DNA of 64,000 nt from NCBI GenBank assembly GCA_937949945.1, contig CALFEQ010000085.1, forward strand, positions 169,449-233,448. Reading direction: 5' to 3'. The notes under the pieces are model-generated. The model saw only the letters and a program-made list of their open reading frames with translations. It ran no database searches and was not told the DNA's origin. The translations under genes and the position numbers were made by a program. The DNA is from an uncultured Myxococcales bacterium (GTDB taxonomy: Bacteria; Myxococcota_A; Polyangia; Polyangiales; Polyangiaceae). This document shows positions 43,666 to 55,189 of the stretch, piece by piece; the stretch's first letter is position 1; every line of letters begins with the position of its first letter.

Positions 43666-45157
43666 GCTTCCGCGGGCGCGGGAGCCCGTACTGCTCGATC
43701 CTCGCGATGAGCGCGCGCCGCGACATGCCGAGCATCGCCGCGGCGCGCGTTTGGTTTCCGTTGCACTGCTCGAGCGCGGCGATGATGCGCTCGCGCTCGA
43801 AGGCCGTCATCTGCTCCTTCAGCGGGCCTGCGGCGGGCGGCAGTCCCGAGCTGGGCGGCATCGGCGGCGCGACCGGTGCCGGCGGCCTCGGCACCCCGAC
43901 GTACGGCACGTCGACGGGAGGCCCCGGCGGCTCGGTCGGCGGCGTCGGCGCGGAGAAGCGGCTACCGGGCACGGTCGCGTTCGGCGGCGCCATCCCGGGC
44001 GGCGGCGGCTCGAAGAGCAGATGCTCCGGGCCGATGTAGCCGCCGCGCGCGAGGACGCACGCGCGCTCCATCGTGTTCCGGAGCTCGCGGATGTTGCCGT
44101 AGAAGGGATGGTGCAAGAGCACGCCGAGCGCTTCGTTCGACAGGCGCGGCGGCGGACAGCCCATCTTCGCGGCGGCCTCGGCGAGGAACTTCTGCGCGAA
44201 GCGAGGGATCTCCGCCTTCCGCTCGCGCAACGGCGGGATGACGATGCTGATGCCGTTCAGGCGGTAATAGAGGTCGAGCCGGAACGCGCCCTCGGCCGAG
44301 CGTGCGAGCAGATCGCGGTTCGTCGCGGCGATGAAGCGCACGTCGAGCGGTCGCGGCTTGAGGCTGCCGAGCCGGAGCACCTCGCGCGTCTCGATGACCG
44401 TGAGGAGCTTCGCTTGCGTCGCGAGCGGCATCTCGCCGATCTCGTCGAGCAGCACCGTGCCTCCGGCCGCGGACTCGAGCAGCCCCGCCTTCGCCTGCAC
44501 CGCGCCGGTGAACGCGCCGCGCTCGTAGCCGAAGAGCTCGCCCTCGAGGAGCGCCTCCGGGAGCGCGGCGCAGTTCAGGCGCAAGAGCGGACCGTTCGCG
44601 CGGGCCGAACGCGCGTGGATCGCCTCCGCCGCGTAGCTCTTGCCCACGCCGGTCTCGCCGAGGAGAAGCACGCTGAGCTCGCTCTGCGCGACGACCTCGA
44701 TGAGGCGATCGACGGCCTTCATCGGATCCTCGTCGCTCGCCCGCTGCGCGGCCGCACGCGCGATCGCCCCTGCCGAAGGCGCGCCGCGATCGCGCGGTGG
44801 ATGGAGGACGACGATCGCCCCGCCGAGCTCGATGACGTCGCCCGGCCTCACGGGGACGGGCTGGCCCACGGGGATGCGCTGCCCGCGGACGCGCACGCCG
44901 TTCATGCCGCCGATGTCCTCGATCGTCGCAAGGTCGTCCGAGCCGGGCGGCGCCCCGCAGAGGCGCGCGTGACGGCGGGACACGCTCGGAAGGTCGATCA
45001 CGATCTCGCACTCGCTGTGCCTCCCGAGCCTCACCTGCTCGTGCGGCTTCAGGAAGTACGTCGCGCTGCCGCCCTCCCACAGGACGAGGACACGCGTGAC
45101 GAACGGCGCGTCGTTCGCGAGCTCCTCGCGCGTCGGGTCGTAGCCGTCGAAGGTCAT
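43661..45157 (-). CDS. FHA-domain sigma54-dependent transcriptional activator
   Basis: 498 residues from ATG 45157, overlapping the upstream PEGA gene stop (ATGA). FHA domain at about 25-125 (VRLGRHSECEIVIDLPSVSRRHARL, GMNGVRVRGQRI). AAA+ sigma54-interaction domain at about 145-375: Walker A GETGVGKS, the sigma54-contacting loop GAFTGA, Walker B GGTVLLDEIGEMP, and the R-finger region FRLDLYYRLNGI. A Pro-rich linker, then a Fis-type HTH (GNQTRAAAMLGMSRRALIARIEQYG). FHA replaces the usual receiver, so it is expected to be switched by threonine phosphorylation, plausibly by the kinase two genes upstream. Confidence 0.93.
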   Translation of the reverse strand: MTFDGYDPTREELANDAPFVTRVLVLWEGGSATYFLKPHEQVRLGRHSECEIVIDLPSVSRRHARLCGAPPGSDDLATIEDIGGMNGVRVRGQRIPVGQPVPVRPGDVIELGGAIVVLHPPRDRGAPSAGAIARAAAQRASDEDPMKAVDRLIEVVAQSELSVLLLGETGVGKSYAAEAIHARSARANGPLLRLNCAALPEALLEGELFGYERGAFTGAVQAKAGLLESAAGGTVLLDEIGEMPLATQAKLLTVIETREVLRLGSLKPRPLDVRFIAATNRDLLARSAEGAFRLDLYYRLNGISIVIPPLRERKAEIPRFAQKFLAEAAAKMGCPPPRLSNEALGVLLHHPFYGNIRELRNTMERACVLARGGYIGPEHLLFEPPPPGMAPPNATVPGSRFSAPTPPTEPPGPPVDVPYVGVPRPPAPVAPPMPPSSGLPPAAGPLKEQMTAFERERIIAALEQCNGNQTRAAAMLGMSRRALIARIEQYGLPRPRKR

Positions 45158-46002
45158 GGCCGGCCCGCCGCGACGGAGGCCGACGACGCATGCGAGCCCG
45201 ATCCACGCGTGAGGAAGAGCACGGCCGCGGCGGCGCCCGCGACGAGCGCCACGCCGAGCGCCACGTCGGCGACGAGGAACTTCCGATCCACCGACGCCTT
45301 CTGATCGTCGGCGCACCGATGACCGCACGTGTCGAGCAGTTCGCTCCGTTCGGAGACGCCCGCGATCCCGAAGCCCGCGAACGTCCCCAGAGCGACGAGG
45401 GACACCCCGCCGGCGGCCCAGACGGTCCACGGGACCGGCCTGTCGCTCGGGTCCTCCGGCTTCGGCGGCACGACCGGGAGCTCCGTCGTGTGGCCGCCCC
45501 TCGGCGCGTCGGCCCGAGCGAAGCGCACCGTGACCTCGCGAGCCTTCTGACCTTCGCGCACGAGCATCTGCCGCACCACGGGCTCGAAGCCCTCCGCCTC
45601 GAAGCGGAGACGCCGGTCGCCCGGATCGACGTCGATCGCTCGACCGTCGAGCCGGCTCGCCACCTCGACGTCGTCCACGAACACCTTCACGTTCGTGAGC
45701 TCCCGCCCGCTCGGATCCGACGCGACGACCACGATCGACGGCTGCAGCCGCTGCACCTCGCTGAGCCATTCGTTGCAGTCGGCTTGCAGCGCCGTCGGAC
45801 ACGGATCCCGCGAGCAGACGAGGAGCTGCTCGCGCGCGGAACGGAGCTCGCCTCGCTTCTTGAGCTGCTGGCCGGACGTGTACGCCGCGAGGCACTCCGC
45901 CTTCGTCGGTGCCTGCTCGGCGAAGGCCGCACGAGGGCCACCCGCGGTGACGACGAGCGCGGCGGCGCACGGCACGATCAGCCGGAAAGACCTCAGAAGC
46001 AC
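45154..46002 (-). CDS. PEGA-type exported protein with TPR-like N-terminus
   Basis: 282 residues from GTG 46002. Signal peptide (to about GGPRAAFAEQ), a helical Cys-containing repeat region (about 35-90), a PEGA-like beta domain (about 95-165: VKVFVDDVEVASRLDGRAIDVDPGDRRLRFEAEGFEP), a Pro-rich linker, and two hydrophobic helices near the C-terminus. Paralogous in layout to the protein at 63002. It overlaps the kinase upstream by 10 nt and the activator downstream by 4 nt. Confidence 0.8.
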   Translation of the reverse strand: MLLRSFRLIVPCAAALVVTAGGPRAAFAEQAPTKAECLAAYTSGQQLKKRGELRSAREQLLVCSRDPCPTALQADCNEWLSEVQRLQPSIVVVASDPSGRELTNVKVFVDDVEVASRLDGRAIDVDPGDRRLRFEAEGFEPVVRQMLVREGQKAREVTVRFARADAPRGGHTTELPVVPPKPEDPSDRPVPWTVWAAGGVSLVALGTFAGFGIAGVSERSELLDTCGHRCADDQKASVDRKFLVADVALGVALVAGAAAAVLFLTRGSGSHASSASVAAGRP

Positions 46003-47588
46003 TCGGGCTTCGGGATCTTAGTTCCGTCGGCAGCACGGGTAAACGGAACGGCGCAGCGCGAAGACGACGCCTTGGGCCGTGCCGCTGGAGCGCGCGCCGG
46101 TGAGCGTCGCGCGCCCGTGGGCCGAGCGACCGCAGACGTCGTCGTCGCCGTGCTCGGCGTCATGCCCTCCGTCGTCGTCTGCGCCGCGACGGGCCCCGAC
46201 GCCGGCGACTCGGAGGGCTCGGCGGCGAGCGGCGCCTCCGCCTTGGCCGTCCCCTCCGCCGTGTCCGTGCTCGCCGCCTCCGTCGCGTTCGCTCCTTGCG
46301 TCGTGCTCGTCGCCTCCGGCGCCGCTTCGCGCGCGGACGCGGGCGACGTCGCGGCCGGGTCCGCCACCGCGGCGCCCACGCCGTTCCGCACGAGGGCGAA
46401 CGCGAGCAGCCCGCCCATCACGAGCGCGGCGCCCACGACCCAAGGGCCTCGCGAGCGGGAACGCCCGGGCGCGCTCGAAGGCCGCGGGCCGTCGACGACG
46501 CCGATCGGAGTGAAGGACATCGACGCCGTGGGCACGTCGTCGGTCGGCTTGCCGCGCGCCGCCGGCCGGAGGAGCGCCATCGACGTCGCCTCGTAGGTCC
46601 GCTCGGCCCCGTCCCCGAAGGCACGCGCAGAGTCGTTCTCGATCGCGGAGACGAGCGCGGCACGCTCCGCGAGCACGTCGGCGGCGAGCGAATGGACCCA
46701 TTGCTCGATCTCGCGCGCGGACGCGGGCAAGACGGTGCGTTCGAGCGCGGCGACCATCTCGCGTGCGTTCTCGAAGCGATCCGACGGAGAGCGCGAGAGC
46801 GCGCGCATGACGACGTCGTCGAGCGCGCGCGGGATGCCGGACGCCCGCCGGCTCGGAGGCTCGATCTTCTGCTCGAGCACGTTCCGCATGACCACGGCGG
46901 GACCGTCGCCCTCGAACAGGCGCTTGCCGGCGAGCATCTCCCAGAGCACGACGCCCGTGGCGTAGATGTCGACGCGTCGATCGATCTCCATCCCGAGCAG
47001 CTGCTCGGGCGCGACGTACCCGGCCTTGCCCTTGAGCTGACCGTCCCGCGTCGTCTGGATGCGCCCGCGCGCCTTCGCGATGCCGAAATCGACCACGCGT
47101 GGGACGCCGTCGGCTCCGACGATGATGTTCTGCGGGGAGACGTCACGATGCACGATGCCGAGCGGCTCGCCACGCTCGTTCCGAGCCTCGTGCGCCGCGT
47201 GCAGGCCTTCGAGCACCGCGACGGTGACGGCGACGGCGATCGGCGTCGCCACGCGCTCGCCCCGCGCTCGCCCGCGGGAGAGCAGACGCGCGAGCGACTC
47301 GCCGTGGACGTACTCCATGACGAGCAAGAGCTCGTTGCCTTCCTGGACGACGTCGAGCGTCCCGACGACGTTCGGGTGCCGGATGCGCGCGGCGAGACGC
47401 GCCTCGTCCACGAACATCGGGACGATCTCCGCGTCGGTCGCGCAGTGCGGCAGGAGCCGTTTGATCGCCACCGTCCGGGCGAAGCCGACGGCACCGACGA
47501 GCCGCCCGAGGTGGACCTGGGCCATCCCACCGGACGCAATACGGTCGTAGAGGACGTAGCGTCCGATGCTTCGCCCCTCGCGGCCCAT
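45993..47588 (-). CDS. Transmembrane Ser/Thr protein kinase
   Basis: 531 residues. Kinase domain at about 10-275: glycine loop ASGGMAQVHLGR, VAIKRL, catalytic loop HRDVSPQN, VDFGIAKARG, GYVAPEQ. The catalytic-loop lysine (HRDxKxxN) is Ser here, a variant seen in many myxobacterial kinases. Then a linker, a single transmembrane helix at about 395-415 (WVVGAALVMGGLLAFALV), and an exported Ala/Thr/Pro-rich region ending CAVPFTRAADGTKIPKPECF with two Cys. First gene of a three-gene signalling operon. Confidence 0.92.
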   Translation of the reverse strand: MGREGRSIGRYVLYDRIASGGMAQVHLGRLVGAVGFARTVAIKRLLPHCATDAEIVPMFVDEARLAARIRHPNVVGTLDVVQEGNELLLVMEYVHGESLARLLSRGRARGERVATPIAVAVTVAVLEGLHAAHEARNERGEPLGIVHRDVSPQNIIVGADGVPRVVDFGIAKARGRIQTTRDGQLKGKAGYVAPEQLLGMEIDRRVDIYATGVVLWEMLAGKRLFEGDGPAVVMRNVLEQKIEPPSRRASGIPRALDDVVMRALSRSPSDRFENAREMVAALERTVLPASAREIEQWVHSLAADVLAERAALVSAIENDSARAFGDGAERTYEATSMALLRPAARGKPTDDVPTASMSFTPIGVVDGPRPSSAPGRSRSRGPWVVGAALVMGGLLAFALVRNGVGAAVADPAATSPASAREAAPEATSTTQGANATEAASTDTAEGTAKAEAPLAAEPSESPASGPVAAQTTTEGMTPSTATTTSAVARPTGARRSPARAPAARPKASSSRCAVPFTRAADGTKIPKPECF

Positions 47589-47721
47589 CCTCGAGCAATT
47601 CTAGCCCCACTCCGTGACGAGACGTCGCCCCGGCCGGCTCCGAGGCCCTCGGGTGGATCGCCGTTCGTCCATGCGCGAGGCCAGCGACGTGCAGCGCGCC
47701 CCGCGAGCGGGCCGACGACGG

Positions 47722-47758
47722 AAACGCAAGAAGGGACCGAGCCGCTGCTCGATCCCTT
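47722..47758 (-). terminator. Probable terminator of the tRNA-Val/tRNA-Asp transcript
   Basis: On the minus strand, AAGGGATCGAG / CTCGGTCCCTT pairs over 11 bp with one wobble around a 6-nt loop and is followed by TTCTTGCGTTTCC. It lies about 50 nt beyond the tRNA-Asp 3' end. Confidence 0.55.
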
Positions 47759-47808
47759 CGTTCGGCGGCCCGCCGCGTGACGGGCATGACGCGTTCTGCG
47801 GGAAGAAC

Positions 47809-47886
<78 letters not shown>

Positions 47887-47942
47887 GTGGGTACTGCTCG
47901 TTTACTACGATCGTACTTCCCTCGCAGGCTCCCGCCCTCGAG

Positions 47943-48017
47943 TGGTGGGCGGGACAGGGTTTGAACCTGCGACATCCGGCTTGTAAGGCCAGCGCTCTAC
48001 CGCTGAGCTACCCGCCC
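47943..48017 (-). tRNA. tRNA-Val (TAC)
   Basis: 75-nt cloverleaf with encoded CCA. Acceptor GGGCGGG/CCCGCCC, D-arm GCTCAGCGGTAGAGC, anticodon arm CTGGC-CTTACAA-GCCGG giving anticodon TAC, T-loop TTCAAAC. 57 nt upstream of tRNA-Asp in the same transcript. Confidence 0.97.
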
Positions 48018-48033
48018 AAACGGAGAGGCCGCG

Positions 48034-48063
48034 TAGGTACCGCGATCCGATGGTCATCGTCAA
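48034..48063 (-). promoter_or_regulatory. Probable promoter of the tRNA operon
   Basis: On the minus strand, TTGACG (48063-48058) is separated by 18 nt from TACCTA (48039-48034), ending 16 nt before the tRNA-Val 5' end. The spacing equals that of the nuo promoter at 6922. Confidence 0.5.
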
Positions 48064-48181
48064 GACCTTCGCTCGACCTCCCGCGCGTCCGGTCGGAACG
48101 GCCCCGACGAGCGGCCCCTGCCCGCCTCCGGCGGCCGTCGATCGCTCGTTCGCCGCGGCGGACGAAAAGCGTGACCCAGGG

Positions 48182-48209
48182 TCGACAAATCGAACGACCG
48201 TTCTATTCT
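48182..48209 (+). promoter_or_regulatory. tetR promoter with operator in its spacer
   Basis: TCGACA (48182-48187) and TATTCT (48204-48209) are 16 nt apart. The operator GAACGACCGTTC (48192-48203) fills the spacer. The expected transcription start is at about 48216-48217, where the GTG start codon stands, and no Shine-Dalgarno sequence precedes it, so the mRNA may be leaderless. Confidence 0.6.
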
Positions 48210-48216
48210 GTTCTTC

Positions 48217-48816
48217 GTGAGCAAGGGCGAAGCGACACGCAGCGCGGTGCTCGGGGAGGCGATCACGCTGGCGAGCACGCTCGGGCTCGAGGGCGTGACG
48301 ATCGGAAAGCTCGCCGAGCACTGCGGCATGTCGAAGAGCGGCCTCTTCGCCCACTTCGCCTCGAAGGAGAACCTCCAGGTCGCCATCCTCGAGGAAGCGA
48401 TCGCGCGGTTCGTCGCGCTCGTCATCACCCCTGCCCTCAAGAAGCCTCGCGGCGAGCCGCGCGTACGCGCCCTCGTCGAGCGATGGTTCGACTGGTCGAA
48501 GGCCGACTTCCTCCCCGGAGGCTGTATTTTCGTGATGGCGAGCGTCGAGCTCGACGACCGTCCCGGCCCTGCGCGCGATCGGCTCATCGCCGCCCAGAGG
48601 GACTGGGTCGGCACGCTCGCGCAGGCGGCACGCATCGCCGTCGAGGAGAAGCACTTCCGAAGGGACCTCGACTGCGAGCAGCTCGCGCACGAGGTCTTCT
48701 CGATCGCCTACGGCTACCACTTCCTCCGCCGCATCGTCGATCCGGAGGAGGCGGAGCGCCGCGCGCGCACGACGTTCGAGCGCATCCTCGCCGACGCGCG
48801 CGCAACCCGAAGTTGA
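48217..48816 (+). CDS. TetR/AcrR family transcriptional regulator
   Basis: 199 residues from GTG 48217. N-terminal DNA-binding HTH at about 5-50 (LASTLGLEGVTIGKLAEHCGMSKSGLFAHFASKENL), then a helical ligand/dimer domain with a TetR_C-like pattern (FLPGGCIFVMASVELDDRPGP). Likely autorepressor: identical 12-bp operators occur in its own promoter and inside the start of the downstream hydrolase gene. Confidence 0.93.
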   Translation: MSKGEATRSAVLGEAITLASTLGLEGVTIGKLAEHCGMSKSGLFAHFASKENLQVAILEEAIARFVALVITPALKKPRGEPRVRALVERWFDWSKADFLPGGCIFVMASVELDDRPGPARDRLIAAQRDWVGTLAQAARIAVEEKHFRRDLDCEQLAHEVFSIAYGYHFLRRIVDPEEAERRARTTFERILADARATRS

Positions 48817-48848
48817 GCCGGAGCATCGGACTTCGAGGAGAGGACGCC

Positions 48849-49811
48849 ATGGCCGCCAGTTTCCGCCCCAAAAATAGAACGACCGTTCGTGCTCAATCCG
48901 TAGCCCTCCGGGCGACCCGGGCGGGGCTCCGCGTCCTGTCGCCCCGGGCACCGGACCTCGCTGCGCGATGGGCCGAGCGGCTCTTTCTGACGGCCCGCCG
49001 TCACGAACGGCCGCGCTGGGAGGAGGAGGCGCTCGCCTCCTCCCGCCGTGGCCGGGTCGCGCACGAGGGCGGCTGGCTGCCGACGTGGACGTGGAGCCCG
49101 ACCGGCCGCGCTTCGCTCGACGAGCCGCCGGCGGTGATCCTCGTGCACGGGTGGGAAGGTCGCGGTTCGCAGCTCGCGAGGTTCGCCGAGCCGCTCGTCG
49201 CGCGCGGTCTCCGCGTCGTGGCGTTCGACGCGCCCGGGCACGGCGACGCGACGGCCTCGCGCGCCTCCCTCGTGGAGCACGCACGAGCGCTCGTGTCCGT
49301 GGCGAGAGCCGCGGGCGACGTCCACGCCGTCGTCGGGCACTCCGTCGGAGGCGCGGCGGCGCTCTTCGCGACGAGGCTCGGCCTCCGAGCGGAGCGCTTC
49401 GTCCTCCTCGCGCCGCCGACGTCGCCGGTGCCGTTCACGGCCACCTTCTCGAGGATCCTGGGGCTCGATCCCGAGGTCGAGCGCGCCATGATCGCCCGCG
49501 TCGAGGCACGCTACCGAATCTCGATGCGCGACCTCGACGCGCGGCTCGACGCCGCTCGCCTCCCGAGCCCCCTGCTCGTCGTCCACGACGCGGACGACCG
49601 CGTCGTGCCGATCGACAGCGGCCGCGGGATCGCGCGGTCGGCGCCGCGCGCCGAGCTCCTCGAGACGACCGGCCTCGGGCACCACGCCATCCTCCGCGCG
49701 CCCGAGGTGATCGACAGGGTCGCCCGCTTCGTCGGTCAGGGGGTGCGCAGGTGCACCTTCGCCGAGACGCTCGAGGGCGAGCTGTTCCTCCGCGACACGC
49801 GGTGGTCGTGA
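48849..49811 (+). CDS. Alpha/beta hydrolase
   Basis: 320 residues from ATG 48849, with GAGGAG 8 nt or so upstream, 32 nt after tetR. Oxyanion motif VHGWEGRGSQ, nucleophile elbow GHSVGG (Ser), Asp in DADDRVVP and His in GLGHHAIL complete a triad. Substrate unknown; the TetR pairing suggests response to a small lipophilic or toxic ligand. An operator copy lies within codons 10-14. If that repressed a separate promoter, translation could instead begin at a later start (GTG 48889 or ATG 48968). Confidence 0.88.
   Translation: MAASFRPKNRTTVRAQSVALRATRAGLRVLSPRAPDLAARWAERLFLTARRHERPRWEEEALASSRRGRVAHEGGWLPTWTWSPTGRASLDEPPAVILVHGWEGRGSQLARFAEPLVARGLRVVAFDAPGHGDATASRASLVEHARALVSVARAAGDVHAVVGHSVGGAAALFATRLGLRAERFVLLAPPTSPVPFTATFSRILGLDPEVERAMIARVEARYRISMRDLDARLDAARLPSPLLVVHDADDRVVPIDSGRGIARSAPRAELLETTGLGHHAILRAPEVIDRVARFVGQGVRRCTFAETLEGELFLRDTRWS
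48877..48888. promoter_or_regulatory. Second TetR operator, inside the hydrolase gene
   Basis: GAACGACCGTTC, identical to 48192-48203. The left flank AATA completes the half-site AATAGAACG, while in the first copy it is the right flank (CGTTCTATT) that is complete. Together they give the consensus AATAGAACG-N2-CGTTCTATT. Confidence 0.7.
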
Positions 49812-49814
49812 GGA

Positions 49815-52343
<2,529 letters not shown>

Positions 52344-52656
52344 GTGTCCCAGGGTTTTACCCCGGAACGCCGAGATTCACAAAGGCGCGGACCGGCACAC
52401 TTCCTCGAAATTTTCGGGGCGAAAACGGGAGCGGTGAGCGGCGGAGCGAGCGCCGAACGGCCAGCCGTTCCGCCTGCCGTCACGGCGCGCGCTCGGACGA
52501 TCTCGCCGACCGACGGACGCCTCTTCGCTCGCGTTCGTTCGACCGCACCTCACGAGCGCTCGCCGCGTGGATGCGACGTCACCGTCGAGCTATGGCGCGC
52601 CGCCGCATGCCTTGCGCTTCGTGCTCCATCGAGCTGAAGCGCGCGACTAGGCGACA

Positions 52657-52695
52657 GGGAGAAACGGGAGACACGGGGGCAACAGGGAGACAGGG
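52657..52695 (+). other. G-rich tract with five G-runs (possible G-quadruplex)
   Basis: Five runs of at least three G (52657, 52666, 52674, 52685, 52693) are separated by 5-6 nt of mostly A/C (loops AGAAAC, AGACAC, CAACA, AGACA). This meets the usual G-quadruplex pattern on the plus strand, 3 bp before the hairpin. Confidence 0.5.
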
Positions 52696-52698
52696 AGC

Positions 52699-52727
52699 CC
52701 GCAGGAAATGCTTCGCATTTCCTGCGG
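52699..52727. repeat. Perfect 13-bp inverted repeat
   Basis: CCGCAGGAAATGC and GCATTTCCTGCGG around a TTC loop. Its AT-richer upper stem is unlike the surrounding sequence. There is no T-tract, so a terminator role is doubtful; a REP-like element is possible. Confidence 0.7.
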
Positions 52728-52941
52728 AACGCGGAGTCTCGCTGGCGGACGGCCACGCCTCGCGCAACTGCCGGCTCGTCCCACGCACCACCCTCACGGG
52801 GCCCTCGCGCGATCGTCACCAAGCAGATCGTCCGCACTTCACCAGAGCAAAGCGGACCGCGGCGCGCTCCTCGTCGTCGCGCGAGCAACCGCGGCGATGA
52901 AAACGCCGAGGGCGCGCTCGCTCGATGGCGGCGCGCCCTCC

Positions 52942-52962
52942 TGGAGCCTGGAGCCCGGAGCC
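52942..52962. repeat. Heptamer tandem repeat, TGGAGCC x2, CGGAGCC
   Basis: Three units ending 7 bp from the clpX stop codon, the same 3'-flanking position as at ychF and the TM2 gene. Confidence 0.8.
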
Positions 52963-52969
52963 TCTCGCC

Positions 52970-54226
<1,257 letters not shown>

Positions 54227-54458
54227 AGTCGTCCTCGTCCCTTATTTCAGGGTGCTGCTCTTCCGGGAAGCTTATTCCCGTCGCTTTACCATCGCAAGCT
54301 TGTGACCCTCGCGGCGCCGAGCGCGAGAAGAGGATTCGACCGCTTCCGGATCCGGTGTCGGTGGGTCCAAGCGATCGGTTGCTACCTCGACACCTGATCC
54401 CGGAAAGCCTGTGCCCCCTTCGGGCCGTCCCCCCTCGGGCCCGACGACGCAGCCCCGA

Positions 54459-55187
54459 CTACTTCTCCTTGGAGTCCTTCGCGGCCTCGCCCTTCTTCTT
54501 CGGCGGCAACATGACGTTGTCGATGAGGCCGTACTCCTTCGCCGCAGCGGCTCCGAGGTAGAAGTCGCGATCGATGTCCTTGAGGATCTGCTCCTTGGAC
54601 TTTCCGGTCGCGTTCGTCAGGATCTCCGTGAGCACTTCCTTGAGGTGCCGGATCTCGCGCGCCTGAATCTCGATGTCGGACGCCTGACCGCGCGCGCCGC
54701 CCATCGGCTGGTGGATCATGATGCGCGCGTTCGGCAGCGCGTTGCGCCGCCCCTTCGTGCCCGCCGCGAGCAGAACCGCGGCCATCGACGCCGCCATGCC
54801 GAGGCACGTGGTCGACACGTCGCAGCGGACGTACTGCATCGTGTCGTGGATGGCGAGACCGCTCGTCACCACGCCGCCCGGGCTGTTGATGTAGAGCATG
54901 ATCTCCTTGTCGGGATCTTCGCTCTCCAAGAACAAGAACTGAGCGATGATGACGTTGGCCAGCATGTCGTGAATCTCGTCATAGAGAAACACGATGCGGT
55001 CCTTGAGCAGGCGGTCGAAGATGCTCCACCCGCGCTCGCCCCGGTGCGTCGTCTCGACGACGTTGGGGATGAGGACGCCAGCGGCTGTCACAGCGTCCCC
55101 GTAGGGGGCCAAGGTGCGGTTGCCCCAGTAGTCCTTGGTCCGCTCGAGCACCTCGAGCGCTTGAGCTCGCGTCTCCGGCCTCTTCAT
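54459..55187 (-). CDS. clpP: ATP-dependent Clp protease proteolytic subunit
   Basis: 242 residues. Ser protease triad S134 (GMAASMAA), H159 (MIHQP), D208 (DIDRDFYL), with the same 25 and 49 spacing as the E. coli enzyme. The N-terminus is about 35 residues longer than in E. coli and the C-terminus ends in a Lys/Glu tail. Starts 2 nt after tig and is surely co-transcribed with it. The long N-terminus would affect the axial pore region and may be processed. Confidence 0.97.
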   Translation of the reverse strand: MKRPETRAQALEVLERTKDYWGNRTLAPYGDAVTAAGVLIPNVVETTHRGERGWSIFDRLLKDRIVFLYDEIHDMLANVIIAQFLFLESEDPDKEIMLYINSPGGVVTSGLAIHDTMQYVRCDVSTTCLGMAASMAAVLLAAGTKGRRNALPNARIMIHQPMGGARGQASDIEIQAREIRHLKEVLTEILTNATGKSKEQILKDIDRDFYLGAAAAKEYGLIDNVMLPPKKKGEAAKDSKEK

Positions 55188-55189
55188 GG

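Larger units (their letters stand above)
52344..52969. other. 626-bp intergenic region between clpX and lon
   Basis: No gene is supported. It holds a G-rich tract (52657-52695), a perfect hairpin (52699-52727) and a heptamer repeat (52942-52962), and must contain the lon promoter. I could not find a convincing heat-shock promoter or CIRCE element. Confidence 0.6.

Noticed and set aside
52571..52900. Possible small gene between lon and clpX
   Set aside because: It runs across the G-rich tract and hairpin, has no ribosome-binding site and no protein-like composition.
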